DNA of 64,000 bases from Rhabdochlamydiaceae bacterium (GCA_019752555.1 JAIELY010000008.1:1-64000), one strand, 5' to 3'; counted from the stretch's first letter, positions 52,163-61,231 are shown. Numbers and translations are program-made. Notes: a model not told the origin generated them from the sequence alone.

Positions 52163-52957
52163 ATGAGAGTTCTGATTTCAAACCTTGTTTTCTGTTTGAC
52201 GCTTTCTTGCTTGGCTTGTGCTGAAATAGCGACAGATGTCCGCATCGAAGCAAGCTATCCTAATTTTTACGACAATTCCTTGCTAGATGATGAGATGCGC
52301 TCATTGATCGCTCCTTATCTTTTGCCAGAGACACATCCGTTAAAATGTGTTGTTGACCATCTTTTTTCCCAGTCGCGGGCGACAGAAACAATGGAATCCT
52401 TGGTGTTAGCAGGTTTTCAGATTATTGCTGCCATGCAAAATAGTTATATCGTGGTTGCAAAACATTCTGCCGTTCCTGGATATGTCTTTAAAATCTATCT
52501 CGATACAGAGCGCCGCTCTCGAGATAATAAGCCAAATTGGCGCTGGCTGATAAATCGCTGTTATAGCGCGAGAATGATTCGACTTAAGATTGCTCAAAAA
52601 AAAATCGAGCACTTTGTCGTACCAGACAAATGGATCTATCTGTTGCCGCAATTTCCCGCTTCGAGAACCAGCCATCCGGCTCCATTTATCCTCATGGAAA
52701 CAGATATGGATATTGAATCTGCTCAGATTTCTAAAAATGCTTGGAAAAAAGAGGTGAGCCGCTCTCATCTTAACGAGCTCTACGCGATCTTAAGGCATGG
52801 GTATGGCAGTGTAAATCTTGGAAATATTCCCCGCACAAAAAATGGAAAATTTGCCTTTATCGACACGGAGTTCTCTAGACGACGCCACAATTTAAAGCAT
52901 GTGAAAAAATATCTTTCCAACGAAATGGCGCACTATTGGGAGCATCTCATTAAATAA
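52163..52957 (+). CDS. Secreted protein with a degenerate kinase-like fold (264 aa)
   Basis: Start set by a cleavable signal peptide (MRVLISNLVFCLTLSCLACA, cut probably after residue 20) and a GAGAG element upstream. The body suggests a protein-kinase/aminoglycoside-kinase fold: a strand with Lys (GYVFKIYLD, Lys110), a helical stretch (about 125-150), hinge-like FILMETDMD (about 175-183), then VNLGNIPRTKNGKFAFIDTE (about 217-236), which mimics the kinase catalytic N and metal-binding D (Asn221, Asp234). The catalytic Asp usually five residues before the Asn is Ser216, so it may be a pseudokinase. I have an uncertain memory of similar KWIYxLP...FxDT proteins in other environmental chlamydiae. 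Likely exported effector or periplasmic enzyme; not an Inc. Confidence 0.6.
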   Translation: MRVLISNLVFCLTLSCLACAEIATDVRIEASYPNFYDNSLLDDEMRSLIAPYLLPETHPLKCVVDHLFSQSRATETMESLVLAGFQIIAAMQNSYIVVAKHSAVPGYVFKIYLDTERRSRDNKPNWRWLINRCYSARMIRLKIAQKKIEHFVVPDKWIYLLPQFPASRTSHPAPFILMETDMDIESAQISKNAWKKEVSRSHLNELYAILRHGYGSVNLGNIPRTKNGKFAFIDTEFSRRRHNLKHVKKYLSNEMAHYWEHLIK

Positions 52958-53015
52958 ATTTTAAGGCGCATCCAGACTAATCCATCGATAGACCGTTAAC
53001 TTTGCAAGAGGATTC

Positions 53016-53777
53016 ATGAAAATCGCTCAAAATCCAGCGGATTTTGCTTACCAGAAATTCCAGCCGCTCTCTTTAGCATCCGCCCCGAGCGCTCTTAAGC
53101 AGCCATTGCGACAAGAATTTCTGGGAAATAACACTTGTGAGCTAGAGGTTAGCGAAGCTGGTTTTAAACAGCTTAAACAGGGATGTTCCGCTAAGGCAAG
53201 TTGGAGTGTCGGGGGTGTTTCTGCGTTTTGTGTTGTTGTAGCGTTCTTCTCGCTAAAAAATAACATCGGTCTTTGGCGTCAGAGTGTAAATAAACAAGAT
53301 CTTTCACAAGCTGGCCAGTATACCGCAGAAAAAGTCAATAAACGTGTGATCCGCAGTTTAATTTCATTTACCGGGGCAAGCGCATATTTATTAAACTGGT
53401 GTCATTGCGCTCACGTCATCATTCTGGGCGTTTATGAGAGCCTGGTGCTAAGGCTCGCTTATAGCTGCACCGCATTGTTGGCTGCTATGTCTGTCAAAAA
53501 AAAGATCGAATCCTTGTTAAAACATGCAGATAAGATAAAGGCCGCTCCGGAGGGGGCTGCAAGAGAAGTTTTAGAGCGGGATCGGAATAGAAAATGGCTG
53601 CTTGTAGGTGCAAATATTGGGTTATGTGCATGGGCGGTGCTTAATGTAGCGGGTCTTGTGAATGAAGTTGTACTTAGCGTATTGCTTGTTGGCACATCGG
53701 CTTTTTGGTTAGGTTCCTTTGCCTACCCAAAGGAGCGTACGAAGAAGTTAGATCCAACCACATCTGAGCTTAAGTAG
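53016..53777 (+). CDS. Putative multi-helix inclusion-membrane protein (253 aa)
   Basis: Unknown protein. Polar N terminus (about 1-60), then hydrophobic segments at about 63-80, 111-128, 133-160 and 193-235, with a charged helical stretch at 161-192 (KKKIESLLKHADKIKAAPEG). The last pair (LLVGANIGLCAWAVLNVAGL, then VVLSVLLVGTSAFWLGSFAY) has the bilobed look of members A-D, including a related TS...LG ending, although overall sequence similarity is low. No cleavable signal peptide. Last of the cluster lying between fmt and the ribosomal operon. Confidence 0.65.
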   Translation: MKIAQNPADFAYQKFQPLSLASAPSALKQPLRQEFLGNNTCELEVSEAGFKQLKQGCSAKASWSVGGVSAFCVVVAFFSLKNNIGLWRQSVNKQDLSQAGQYTAEKVNKRVIRSLISFTGASAYLLNWCHCAHVIILGVYESLVLRLAYSCTALLAAMSVKKKIESLLKHADKIKAAPEGAAREVLERDRNRKWLLVGANIGLCAWAVLNVAGLVNEVVLSVLLVGTSAFWLGSFAYPKERTKKLDPTTSELK

Positions 53778-53786
53778 GGTTGAAGC

Positions 53787-53927
53787 TTGAAAAAAAAACT
53801 TGCACTACACGAGTGGCTTCTGATTGTGATTGTAATCAGTTTAGTGCTAACGCTACTGGCAGTTACCTGCCAAACGCATCGCAGTGTTTCAAGTATATAT
53901 TTTTTTAATTTCGAGCCCTTCTCATAG
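53787..53927 (+). CDS. Possible small membrane protein (46 aa)
   Basis: A TTG-started short frame with AGGG 7 bases upstream. It encodes three lysines, then a hydrophobic helix (about 11-27, WLLIVIVISLVLTLLAV) and a short polar tail. It lies 9 bases after the preceding gene, whose translation may carry over. The clean charge-helix-tail pattern supports coding, but TTG start and small size leave real doubt. Confidence 0.4.
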   Translation: MKKKLALHEWLLIVIVISLVLTLLAVTCQTHRSVSSIYFFNFEPFS

Positions 53928-54158
53928 AGGAATAAAAGAAATCAAGGCTTTTGAGCGAAATTTCCGTTGTGCGAAAATCAAGAATTTTGATAGCCTCTCT
54001 GCTTAGCCTTAAAACAAGGCTGACGAACAAGCAAGTACGAAGCGTTCTCAATTGCACGTATACTACTTGTCGCTGTCTAGTATTGCTCTTATTCAAAGGT
54101 GCCCCAGCGGCATTTCAATAGAGAAGATCACAGCGATAATATGATTAAAGGAAAAGAT
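53928..54158 (+). promoter_or_regulatory. Leader and probable promoter region of the ribosomal protein operon
   Basis: 231 bases without a supported gene. A small hairpin AGCCTT-aaaac-AAGGCT is near 54005-54021 and a -10-like TATACT at 54059-54064 lacks a good -35 box. In-frame codons upstream of the chosen rplC start are ignored because AAAGGA precedes the ATG at 54159. I see no obvious L4- or S10-type leader. Confidence 0.3.
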
Positions 54159-54797
54159 ATGACTCTGAAATTCATGGGAAAAAAATTGGGGATGACAAGC
54201 CTTTTCAATGAAAAAGGCGACCGCGTTGTCTGCACTGTAATTTCTGCAGAGCCGAACATAATCTCTCAGGTAAAGCAAAAGCAAACGGATGGGTATGACG
54301 CTGTGCAAGTGGCAGCGATCAAGGTTGCTGCGCCGAAAGTTAGAAATGTCACAAAACCGATGCGTGGTCATTTTGCGAAAGCGGGTATCGAGCCTCGTCA
54401 GAAAATTGTTGAGACGCGCGTGAAAAATGTCGAAGAATTTCAGGTGGGTCAGGAAGTGAGCGTTGGGCAATTTGCAGGCGTGAAGTTTGTCGATGTCGCA
54501 GGTGTCTCAAAAGGTAAAGGTTATCAGGGTGTAATGAAAAGACACAACTTCGCAGGCGGTCCTGCTGCGCATGGTTCTGGTTTTCACCGTCATGGGGGTT
54601 CTACAGGGATGCGATCCACTCCAGGGCGTTGTTTGCCAGGGCAGAAAAAAGCGGGTCGAATGGGTGGAGAAAATGTCACGACGCAGAATTTGCGAGTCGT
54701 ACGAGTAGATGAAGAAAAGCAAGTGATGATCGTCGAAGGGGCGATTCCAGGTGCGCGCGGCGGACTTGTGTACGTCACAAAAGCAATTAAAAAATAA
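54159..54797 (+). CDS. rplC: 50S ribosomal protein L3
   Basis: 212 residues. MTLKFMGKKLGMTSLFNEKG opens the domain; the glutamine-methylation loop region HGSGFHRHGGSTG and the C-terminal MGGENVTTQNLRVV are typical. ATG at 54159 is chosen for its AGGA element 7 bases upstream; an in-frame start 60 bases earlier adds an unconserved tail. First gene of the operon here; rpsJ (S10), which precedes L3 in most bacteria, is absent, as in Chlamydia, where I recall it lying with fusA. Confidence 0.96.
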   Translation: MTLKFMGKKLGMTSLFNEKGDRVVCTVISAEPNIISQVKQKQTDGYDAVQVAAIKVAAPKVRNVTKPMRGHFAKAGIEPRQKIVETRVKNVEEFQVGQEVSVGQFAGVKFVDVAGVSKGKGYQGVMKRHNFAGGPAAHGSGFHRHGGSTGMRSTPGRCLPGQKKAGRMGGENVTTQNLRVVRVDEEKQVMIVEGAIPGARGGLVYVTKAIKK

Positions 54798-54820
54798 ATC
54801 AGTCGTTTTAGGAGTGAGCT

Positions 54821-55495
54821 GTGGCTGTTCTTAAAAAATTCAATCTAGCGGGTCAGGAAGTCGGGCAAGTTGCCATCGACGACGAGTTGCTGAAAGCGTC
54901 AGCAAACTCACAAATGATCAAGGACTACCTTGTTGCGTTGCGTGCAAATGCGCGCCAGTGGTCAGCTAATACAAAAACCCGTGCAGAGGTAAATCATAGC
55001 GGGAAAAAGCCCCATCCTCAAAAAGGGACTGGAAGAGCGCGTCAAGGGTATCTCGGTTCTCCTCAGTATAAAGGCGGGGGACGTGTGCATGCGCCAAGAC
55101 CAAAATTTGATCAGCATGTGCGTATTAATCGCAAAGAAAAACGGGCCGCTATTCGCCATTTGATTACTGAAAAGATTCAAGGCGCTCGCGTTCATGTTTT
55201 GCAATTTGAAGAGATCAAGGAGCCAAAGACTAAAATTTTGGCAAGCTTTTTGAAAAGTCGAGACTTGGAAGGTAAGCGTGTTTTGTTTCTTGGGGAGCAG
55301 TTGGCTGAGAGTGCAAAAGATGTCGCATCAACAGCGAAATTTGAAACGTTTGTTTTAAGCCTAAATAATATTCCAAAAAGCGAATTCATGTTTATGCCGA
55401 ACGTCAGTGGATATGATATTGCCGTCAACCATGATATTGTCATCATGGAGTCTGCATTAGACCAGCTCAAAGTGTTACTAGGAGGGCAAGCGTAA
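54821..55495 (+). CDS. rplD: 50S ribosomal protein L4
   Basis: 224 residues with the conserved extended loop region (HPQKGTGRARQG, GGGRVHAPRP) that lines the peptide exit tunnel. GTG start, supported by AGGAG 7 bases upstream. In E. coli L4 also represses its own operon; no matching leader is apparent here. Confidence 0.96.
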   Translation: MAVLKKFNLAGQEVGQVAIDDELLKASANSQMIKDYLVALRANARQWSANTKTRAEVNHSGKKPHPQKGTGRARQGYLGSPQYKGGGRVHAPRPKFDQHVRINRKEKRAAIRHLITEKIQGARVHVLQFEEIKEPKTKILASFLKSRDLEGKRVLFLGEQLAESAKDVASTAKFETFVLSLNNIPKSEFMFMPNVSGYDIAVNHDIVIMESALDQLKVLLGGQA

Positions 55496-55497
55496 CT

Positions 55498-55836
55498 ATG
55501 CAACGAAAAAGCCCATTTGACATCATTAAATCGCGACACATTACTGAGAAAGCTCAGGTGATGGAGCAGTTGCAATTCAATAGCAGTAATCCTTGTGTTA
55601 AAGCCTGCGATACGCCGAAATATGTGTTTATTGTCGACAAAAAGGCCAACAAAAGAGAGATTGCTGGAGCGATTGAAGAAATCTACGCTGAAAAGAAAGT
55701 CAAAGTTGTCAGCGTCAATACGATTAATGTCATGCCTAAAGAGCGCCGTATGCGCGGCCGAAAAGGGATGAGAGCTGGTTTCAAAAAAGCGATCGTCTCT
55801 TTAGAAGCTGGTGACAGCATCGAAAGTAATGTTTAA
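55498..55836 (+). CDS. rplW: 50S ribosomal protein L23
   Basis: 112 residues; [11 protein letters not shown] at the start and a C-terminal [24 protein letters not shown]. Exit-tunnel protein and docking site for trigger factor and SRP. It is 2 bases from the L4 stop. An acidic/polar insert around residues 20-40 ([13 protein letters not shown]) is slightly longer than in E. coli. Confidence 0.95.
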   Translation: MQRKSPFDIIKSRHITEKAQVMEQLQFNSSNPCVKACDTPKYVFIVDKKANKREIAGAIEEIYAEKKVKVVSVNTINVMPKERRMRGRKGMRAGFKKAIVSLEAGDSIESNV

Positions 55837-55853
55837 TCAGGAGACCTGAAACT

Positions 55854-56696
55854 ATGTTAAAACAATATCGTCCGATTACCGCAGGTCAACGGCATCTCAT
55901 TCTGACAACACATGATGAGCTAACACGCGTTGGAGACAAGAAAAGAGCGTCTGTTAAACCTGAAAAATCATTGCTTGTAAAAAAACGACGCACAAACGGA
56001 AGAAACCATCACGGTCACATCACTTGCAGACATAAGGGCGGTGGGCACAAAAGGTTCTATCGATTGATCGATTTCAAGCGCGATAAAGAAAAAATCGAAG
56101 CGCGTGTCGCATCGGTTGAGTATGATCCAAACCGCACAGCGCATATTGCTCTATTGAATTATGCAGATGGAGAAAAACGCTACATTATTGCTCCACAAGG
56201 AATTAAAGCAGGCGACCGCGTGATCACTGATGATCAAGGCCCTTTTAATGTGGGGTGCAGCATGCGTCTTAAGTTTATGCCGATTGGTTCGACCATTCAT
56301 AATATTGAAGTGTATCCTGGTAAGGGCGCTCAGCTCGTTAGATCTGCGGGTCTTTCAGCTCAGTTGATGGCGCGCAGCAATGGGTATGCGACTCTTAAGA
56401 TGCCATCTGGTGAAATGCGACTCATCAATGAAGATTGTAAAGCCACATTCGGAGCCGTTTCTAATCCTGAGCGCAATTTGCGTGTCGAAGGAAAAGCGGG
56501 AAGAAGCCGTTGGAAAGGGATTAGACCCACTGTCCGTGGTACAGCGATGAATCCAGTTGATCACCCGCACGGTGGCGGTGAAGGTAAACATAATGGATAC
56601 CTTCCACAAACACCATGGGCGATGTATACAAAAGGGTTCCGCACAAGATCTAAGCGCAAGTCTAACAAAATGATCGTTAAAGATCGCAGGAAGTAG
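55854..56696 (+). CDS. rplB: 50S ribosomal protein L2
   Basis: 280 residues, close to the family norm. Has the RNA-binding [19 protein letters not shown] and the C-terminal peptidyl-transferase-adjacent loop [17 protein letters not shown] with its conserved histidine. Most conserved protein of the large-subunit core. Confidence 0.97.
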   Translation: MLKQYRPITAGQRHLILTTHDELTRVGDKKRASVKPEKSLLVKKRRTNGRNHHGHITCRHKGGGHKRFYRLIDFKRDKEKIEARVASVEYDPNRTAHIALLNYADGEKRYIIAPQGIKAGDRVITDDQGPFNVGCSMRLKFMPIGSTIHNIEVYPGKGAQLVRSAGLSAQLMARSNGYATLKMPSGEMRLINEDCKATFGAVSNPERNLRVEGKAGRSRWKGIRPTVRGTAMNPVDHPHGGGEGKHNGYLPQTPWAMYTKGFRTRSKRKSNKMIVKDRRK

Positions 56697-56709
56697 AGGC
56701 TGAAGAATT

Positions 56710-57036
56710 ATGGGAAGATCGTTAAGAAAAGGTCCATTTGTTGACCATCATCTTTTTGATAAGATCGCAAAGCAAACAGGTTCTGGCGTTAAAAAAACGA
56801 TCAAAACATGGTCGCGACGTTCAATGATCCTTCCAGAAATGGTTGGACACACATTTGATGTCTATAATGGCAAGAAGTTCATTACTGTTTTCGTTTCTGA
56901 AAATATGGTCGGCCACCGACTTGGAGAATTTTCTCCAACACGCGTATTTAAAGGGCACGGATCTAAGAAAGTTGCCGACTCGTCGCCATCTGGCGGAGCT
57001 GGCGGTGGAAAACCTAGTTCAGGATCAAAAGGATAA
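56710..57036 (+). CDS. rpsS: 30S ribosomal protein S19 with a Gly/Ser-rich C-terminal extension
   Basis: 108 residues; the canonical part ([54 protein letters not shown]) ends at about 84, where bacterial S19 normally stops within a few residues. Here a low-complexity tail of about 20 residues ([18 protein letters not shown]) is added. S19 lies on the 30S head near the tRNA path, so the tail may be flexible and surface exposed. The reading frame is uninterrupted and the next gene starts 7 bases later. Confidence 0.95.
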   Translation: MGRSLRKGPFVDHHLFDKIAKQTGSGVKKTIKTWSRRSMILPEMVGHTFDVYNGKKFITVFVSENMVGHRLGEFSPTRVFKGHGSKKVADSSPSGGAGGGKPSSGSKG

Positions 57037-57042
57037 GAGATT

Positions 57043-57378
57043 ATGCAAACTGCAAAATCAAGCACAAAATATGTTCGTATTAGCCCGCGCAAAGCAAGGC
57101 TTGCTGCAGACCTAATTCGTGGACGTAGTGTGGAAGAGGCAAATATTCAGTTAATGTATTGCAAGCTACGAGCAGGCAGATTATTGAAGAAGACGCTGGA
57201 TACAGCGGTTGCAAATGCGGAAACACAACTCAACGTGCAACGTGGTGACTTAAAAGTACAAGAAGTGCGCGTTGATGCAGGTCCAGTGATGAAGCGCGCA
57301 AAGCCTAAAAACAGAGGCGGAAGCGCACCTGTGATGAAACGAACCAGTCATTTTACGATCGTGGTCGCAGCACAATAA
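57043..57378 (+). CDS. rplV: 50S ribosomal protein L22
   Basis: 111 residues; VRISPRKARLAADLIRGRSV and the hairpin region that reaches the exit tunnel, ending in KRTSHFTIVV. Normal length and position between S19 and S3. Confidence 0.96.
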   Translation: MQTAKSSTKYVRISPRKARLAADLIRGRSVEEANIQLMYCKLRAGRLLKKTLDTAVANAETQLNVQRGDLKVQEVRVDAGPVMKRAKPKNRGGSAPVMKRTSHFTIVVAAQ

Positions 57379-57395
57379 CTTAAGTAGGAGAAACA

Positions 57396-58043
57396 ATGGG
57401 ACAGAAGACATCCCCAATTGGATTTAGGTTAATCCGTAACAAAAAATGGCGCTCTGTATGGTACGCCAATAAGCAAGAGTTCGGGAATTTGCTCGGCGAA
57501 GACCAAGTGATACGAAAATACTTAATGTCTAAACCTTGCTGCGCTGGTACATCACAACTATTAATTAAGCGCATGAGCGGTAAAATTGAAGTTACGATCC
57601 ATACTGCAAGACCCGGTCTTGTGATTGGGAAAAAAGGGGCAGAAATTGATGTCCTTAAACAAGAGTTAAAGAATCTTACAGGTAAAGATATTTGGATTGA
57701 GGTTGAGGAAATCAAACGCCCTGATCTAGATGCAAAACTTGTCGCTGATGGAATCGCGAAGCAACTAGAGCGCCGTGTTCCTTTCAGACGTGTAATGAAA
57801 AAATCGATGCAAGCTACGATGGACGCAGGCGCAGCTGGGATTAAAGTTCAAATTTCCGGTCGTATTGGCGGTGCTGAAATTGCAAGGACCGAATGGTATA
57901 AAGAAGGAAGAATTCCTCTCCACACACTACGTGCTGAGATCGATTTTGCAATGGGCCGTGCAGAGACAACATACGGTTCCATAGGCGTAAAAGTTTGGAT
58001 TAATAAAGGTGAAGAAACATTAAATCGAGCTGTAGGAGGCTAA
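57396..58043 (+). CDS. rpsC: 30S ribosomal protein S3
   Basis: 215 residues; [15 protein letters not shown]-domain [14 protein letters not shown], and the C-terminal [18 protein letters not shown] and [13 protein letters not shown]. Forms part of the mRNA entry site with S4 and S5. AGTAGGAG Shine-Dalgarno. Confidence 0.96.
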   Translation: MGQKTSPIGFRLIRNKKWRSVWYANKQEFGNLLGEDQVIRKYLMSKPCCAGTSQLLIKRMSGKIEVTIHTARPGLVIGKKGAEIDVLKQELKNLTGKDIWIEVEEIKRPDLDAKLVADGIAKQLERRVPFRRVMKKSMQATMDAGAAGIKVQISGRIGGAEIARTEWYKEGRIPLHTLRAEIDFAMGRAETTYGSIGVKVWINKGEETLNRAVGG

Positions 58044-58047
58044 GTTT

Positions 58048-58467
58048 ATGGCCTTAATGCCAGTACGCGTAAAATTCCGAAAAATGCAAAAAGGCCAGCA
58101 GCGAGGCATCAGTAAAGCTGCAACCTTTATCGACTTCGGTGAATTTGGCATGCAAGCACTAGAGCGTGGCCGGGTAACCAACCATCAAATCGAAGCGTGC
58201 CGTGTCGCAATTAACAGATATTTTAACCGTCGCGGAAAAGTTTGGATTCGCATTTTCCCAGACAAGTCGGTTTCTAAAAAGCCTGCCGAAACTCGAATGG
58301 GTAAAGGTAAAGGCGCTCCTGATCACTGGGTAGCGGTTGTGCGTCCAGGTCGGGTGATGTTTGAAGTAGCCGGTGTTCCACGAGAAATGGCGCAAAATGC
58401 TCTTCGCAGAGCCGCTGCAAAATTAGGGATTAAGACCCGATTCGTAGAACGTATTGAAAGAGTCTAG
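58048..58467 (+). CDS. rplP: 50S ribosomal protein L16
   Basis: 139 residues; [17 protein letters not shown], the conserved [28 protein letters not shown], and [11 protein letters not shown]. Binds near the peptidyl-transferase centre and A-site tRNA. Spaced 4 bases from S3. Confidence 0.96.
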   Translation: MALMPVRVKFRKMQKGQQRGISKAATFIDFGEFGMQALERGRVTNHQIEACRVAINRYFNRRGKVWIRIFPDKSVSKKPAETRMGKGKGAPDHWVAVVRPGRVMFEVAGVPREMAQNALRRAAAKLGIKTRFVERIERV

Positions 58468-58479
58468 TAAGGGGAAACC

Positions 58480-58686
58480 ATGGCAAAGACAAGCGAATTT
58501 AAAGATCGATCCGTTGAAGAACTTAAAGAGACTTATTTGGATTTATCCAAAGATCTTTTTCGTTTGAAAAACGAGTTCAAATTAACGAAGAAAAGTGAGA
58601 AGCCGCACTTGATGCGCGCAAAAAAACGTGACCGCGCTCGTGTGTTGACCTTTCTTCGTCAGAAAGGTGGATCAGTTACAAATTGA
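58480..58686 (+). CDS. rpmC: 50S ribosomal protein L29
   Basis: 68 residues, two-helix hairpin: [20 protein letters not shown] and [15 protein letters not shown]. Usual size and place between L16 and S17. Good AGGGG element upstream of the ATG. Confidence 0.93.
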   Translation: MAKTSEFKDRSVEELKETYLDLSKDLFRLKNEFKLTKKSEKPHLMRAKKRDRARVLTFLRQKGGSVTN

Positions 58687-58693
58687 GGACATT

Positions 58694-58948
58694 ATGAAAA
58701 ACGAAGAGCGTGGAACACGCAAAGTTAGAGAAGGCGTCGTCGTCTCTAATAAGATGAATAAAACTGTGACTGTTAAGGTGGATAGAAAATTCAGACACCC
58801 TCAATTTGAAAAAGTGGTCATCCGTGGGAAGAAATATTACGCCCATACGGAGTTAGATAACATTCAAGTGGGACAGCGCGTACGTATACAAGAGACACGC
58901 CCAATTTCAAAGTTAAAGCGTTGGCGTGTGTTAGAAATCGTCACATAA
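58694..58948 (+). CDS. rpsQ: 30S ribosomal protein S17
   Basis: 84 residues; [20 protein letters not shown] and the OB-fold end [20 protein letters not shown] choose the ATG at 58694, which has GAGG 5 bases upstream; an in-frame upstream start would overlap rpmC. Confidence 0.95.
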   Translation: MKNEERGTRKVREGVVVSNKMNKTVTVKVDRKFRHPQFEKVVIRGKKYYAHTELDNIQVGQRVRIQETRPISKLKRWRVLEIVT

Positions 58949-58963
58949 GGATACCAGAAAGTC

Positions 58964-59332
58964 ATGATCCAACAAGAATCAGAACTAGAAGTTGCCGACA
59001 ATACCGGGGCAAAACGAGTAAAGTGTTTTAAAGTCTTAAAAGGCTCTAAAAGAAAATACGCTCATGTGGGCGACATCATCATTTGTTCCGTTAAAGATGC
59101 TGACTCCAAAGGCAGCGTTAAAAAGGGCGATGTCGTGAGAGCGGTCATTGTTCGCACGAAAAGTTATGTGCGCAGAGCAGATGGCTCTTTGTTGCGTTTC
59201 TATGATAACAGCTGTGTGTTGATTGATGATAAAGATAATCCGAAAGGAACGCGTATTTTCGGGCCTGTTGCTAGAGAAGTGCGCGAATGCGGCTTTGTTA
59301 AGATTAGTTCACTTGCACCAGAAGTCATTTAG
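58964..59332 (+). CDS. rplN: 50S ribosomal protein L14
   Basis: 122 residues, full family length: [38 protein letters not shown]-type [20 protein letters not shown], and the end [12 protein letters not shown]. Forms an intersubunit bridge with 16S rRNA. Confidence 0.97.
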   Translation: MIQQESELEVADNTGAKRVKCFKVLKGSKRKYAHVGDIIICSVKDADSKGSVKKGDVVRAVIVRTKSYVRRADGSLLRFYDNSCVLIDDKDNPKGTRIFGPVAREVRECGFVKISSLAPEVI

Positions 59333-59350
59333 GGAGCTTTAGTATAGATC

Positions 59351-59683
59351 ATGAGTAAATGGATAAAAAAAGGTGACAAGGTTCTTGTCATAGCAGGCAA
59401 CGAAAAAGGAAAAACTGGAGATGTCATTTCTCGCGATGCCGATCGAGTTTTGATTCAAGGGATCAATATCCGAAAGAAGCATGCAAAGCGGAAAACAAAA
59501 GCTCCTGGCGCTGAGATTTTAGAAATGGAAGTTCCAGTCCACATTTCCAATGTTAGCCTTTGTGACAATGAAGGCAAGGCGATCAAAATTAAGGTGCGTC
59601 AGAATCAAACGGGAGCAAAAGAGCTTTATTACTTAGATGGTGGTAAAGAAGTCAGCTTTCGAAGTTTAAGCAAAAAATCCTAA
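59351..59683 (+). CDS. rplX: 50S ribosomal protein L24
   Basis: 110 residues; KOW motif (KKGDKVLVIAGNEKGKTGDV) and the conserved RKKHAKRKT loop. Assembly initiator of the 50S subunit. Confidence 0.95.
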   Translation: MSKWIKKGDKVLVIAGNEKGKTGDVISRDADRVLIQGINIRKKHAKRKTKAPGAEILEMEVPVHISNVSLCDNEGKAIKIKVRQNQTGAKELYYLDGGKEVSFRSLSKKS

Positions 59684-59698
59684 AAAAGATTTAAGGCG

Positions 59699-60241
59699 AT
59701 GTCAAGATTACAACAAAAATATAAAGAAGTAGTTAAGCCGGGGCTACAGGAGAAATTTAAGTATCCTAATCCGATGTTGCTCCCAGCTTTGAAAAAGATT
59801 GTGATCAGCATGGGAACTGCTGAGGCTAGCAAAGATAAAAATGCCCTGCAAGATTGCTTGTACGAGATGACCTTGTTGTCTGGTCAAAAGCCAATTTTGA
59901 CACGCGCTAAAAAATCAGTAGCCAATTTTAAATTGCGTGAAGGCCAAGCAATTGGGATCAAAGTGACGCTCCGAAAAAAGAGAATGTTTGATTTTTTCGA
60001 TCGTCTCTGTAATATCGTTTCACCGCGTATTCGCGACTTTCGGGGATTTCCTCTTAAATGCGATGGGCAAGGAAATTACTCCTTAGGGATCGAAGAACAG
60101 CAAATCTTCCCTGAGATTGATCTTGATAAAGTTAAACGAACGCAAGGGATGAACATTACGTTTGTCACGACAGCTAGATCCGATGAGGAATGCCTGGCGC
60201 TATTACAGCAGCTTGGTCTCCCATTTAAGGTCGAAGAATAA
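59699..60241 (+). CDS. rplE: 50S ribosomal protein L5
   Basis: 180 residues; [59 protein letters not shown], and [15 protein letters not shown]. Contacts 5S rRNA and the P-site tRNA. The next gene is S8 directly; the S14 gene (rpsN) commonly found between them is missing here. Confidence 0.96.
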   Translation: MSRLQQKYKEVVKPGLQEKFKYPNPMLLPALKKIVISMGTAEASKDKNALQDCLYEMTLLSGQKPILTRAKKSVANFKLREGQAIGIKVTLRKKRMFDFFDRLCNIVSPRIRDFRGFPLKCDGQGNYSLGIEEQQIFPEIDLDKVKRTQGMNITFVTTARSDEECLALLQQLGLPFKVEE

Positions 60242-60262
60242 TAGGTTTAGGGAGTTCAACGT

Positions 60263-60655
60263 ATGGCATTATTTGATCCAGTAGCAGATCTTTTGACTAG
60301 AATTCGCAACGCGAAGGATGCTCGCCATCGTTTTGTCGATTTTAGACCGAGCAAAATGAAGATGGAAATTGTACGCGTTCTTCATGAGCAAGGATTTATA
60401 GACAAATTCTTAGTGGACGAGAAGCAAGGAAAAGCACGAGTTTTCCTAAAATATGCTGAGGGCCGCGATCCAGTAATTAAAGGGTTAAAACGCGTGTCTT
60501 GTCCGTCCATTCGTAAATACATTGGGTACAAAAAAATCCCTAGAATTTATGGCGGATTGGGAGTTGCAATCATTTCCACTCCAAGTGGAATTATAGACGG
60601 TGAAACTGCCCGCCAGCGAAAAGTCGGTGGGGAATTATTGTGCTTTGTATGGTAG
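60263..60655 (+). CDS. rpsH: 30S ribosomal protein S8
   Basis: 130 residues; DPVADLLTRIRNAKDARH at the start and the C-terminal STPSGIIDGETARQRKVGGE with CFVW as the end. Binds the central domain of 16S rRNA and in E. coli represses the spc operon. Confidence 0.96.
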   Translation: MALFDPVADLLTRIRNAKDARHRFVDFRPSKMKMEIVRVLHEQGFIDKFLVDEKQGKARVFLKYAEGRDPVIKGLKRVSCPSIRKYIGYKKIPRIYGGLGVAIISTPSGIIDGETARQRKVGGELLCFVW

Positions 60656-60673
60656 CAAAAAAGAGGTAAATGC

Positions 60674-61222
60674 ATGTCACGACTTGGAAAAAGTCCAATT
60701 CTGATGCCTGAAAAGGTAGAAGTCAAAATTGTCGATGGGCAGATTCATGTCAAAGGTGCAAAAGGGACATTGACAGCACCTGTCATCGCGGGGATTTCAG
60801 TTAAGGTAGAAGAGGGAAAACTTCTTGTCATGAAAGACGAGAATGTTGAAATGCCGAGAGCCTCGCATGGGTTGTATCGCGCATTAATTAATAATATGAT
60901 CATTGGCGTATCGAAAGGCTTTGAGAAAAGACTCTCTCTTGTAGGGGTAGGTTACCGCGCAGCTTTGCAAGGTCAAAAACTCGACCTACAGTTGGGTTTT
61001 TCCCATCCCACACATCTGCCAATCCCTACAGGTCTCAATGTGACTGTAGACAAAAGCGTTCTTATTGTCATTCAAGGGATTGATAAGCATCTCGTTGGTC
61101 AATTCGCTGCAGCAGTGCGTGCGATGAAACCACCAGAGCCTTATAAGGGCAAAGGGATTCGCTATGAGAATGAATTTGTACGTAAGAAAGCTGGAAAAGC
61201 AGCAAAAGGCAAATCGGCTTAA
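60674..61222 (+). CDS. rplF: 50S ribosomal protein L6
   Basis: 182 residues; MSRLGKSPILMPEKVEVKI, the two-domain repeat with LVGVGYRAALQGQKLDLQLG, and the C-terminal KPPEPYKGKGIRYENEFVRKKAGK signature. Near the GTPase-associated region. Confidence 0.97.
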   Translation: MSRLGKSPILMPEKVEVKIVDGQIHVKGAKGTLTAPVIAGISVKVEEGKLLVMKDENVEMPRASHGLYRALINNMIIGVSKGFEKRLSLVGVGYRAALQGQKLDLQLGFSHPTHLPIPTGLNVTVDKSVLIVIQGIDKHLVGQFAAAVRAMKPPEPYKGKGIRYENEFVRKKAGKAAKGKSA

Positions 61223-61231
61223 GGGTAAACT

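Noticed and set aside
54099-54158. Upstream in-frame start for rplC
   Set aside because: Adds 20 unconserved residues; the ATG at 54159 has AGGA at good spacing and matches the L3 N terminus.
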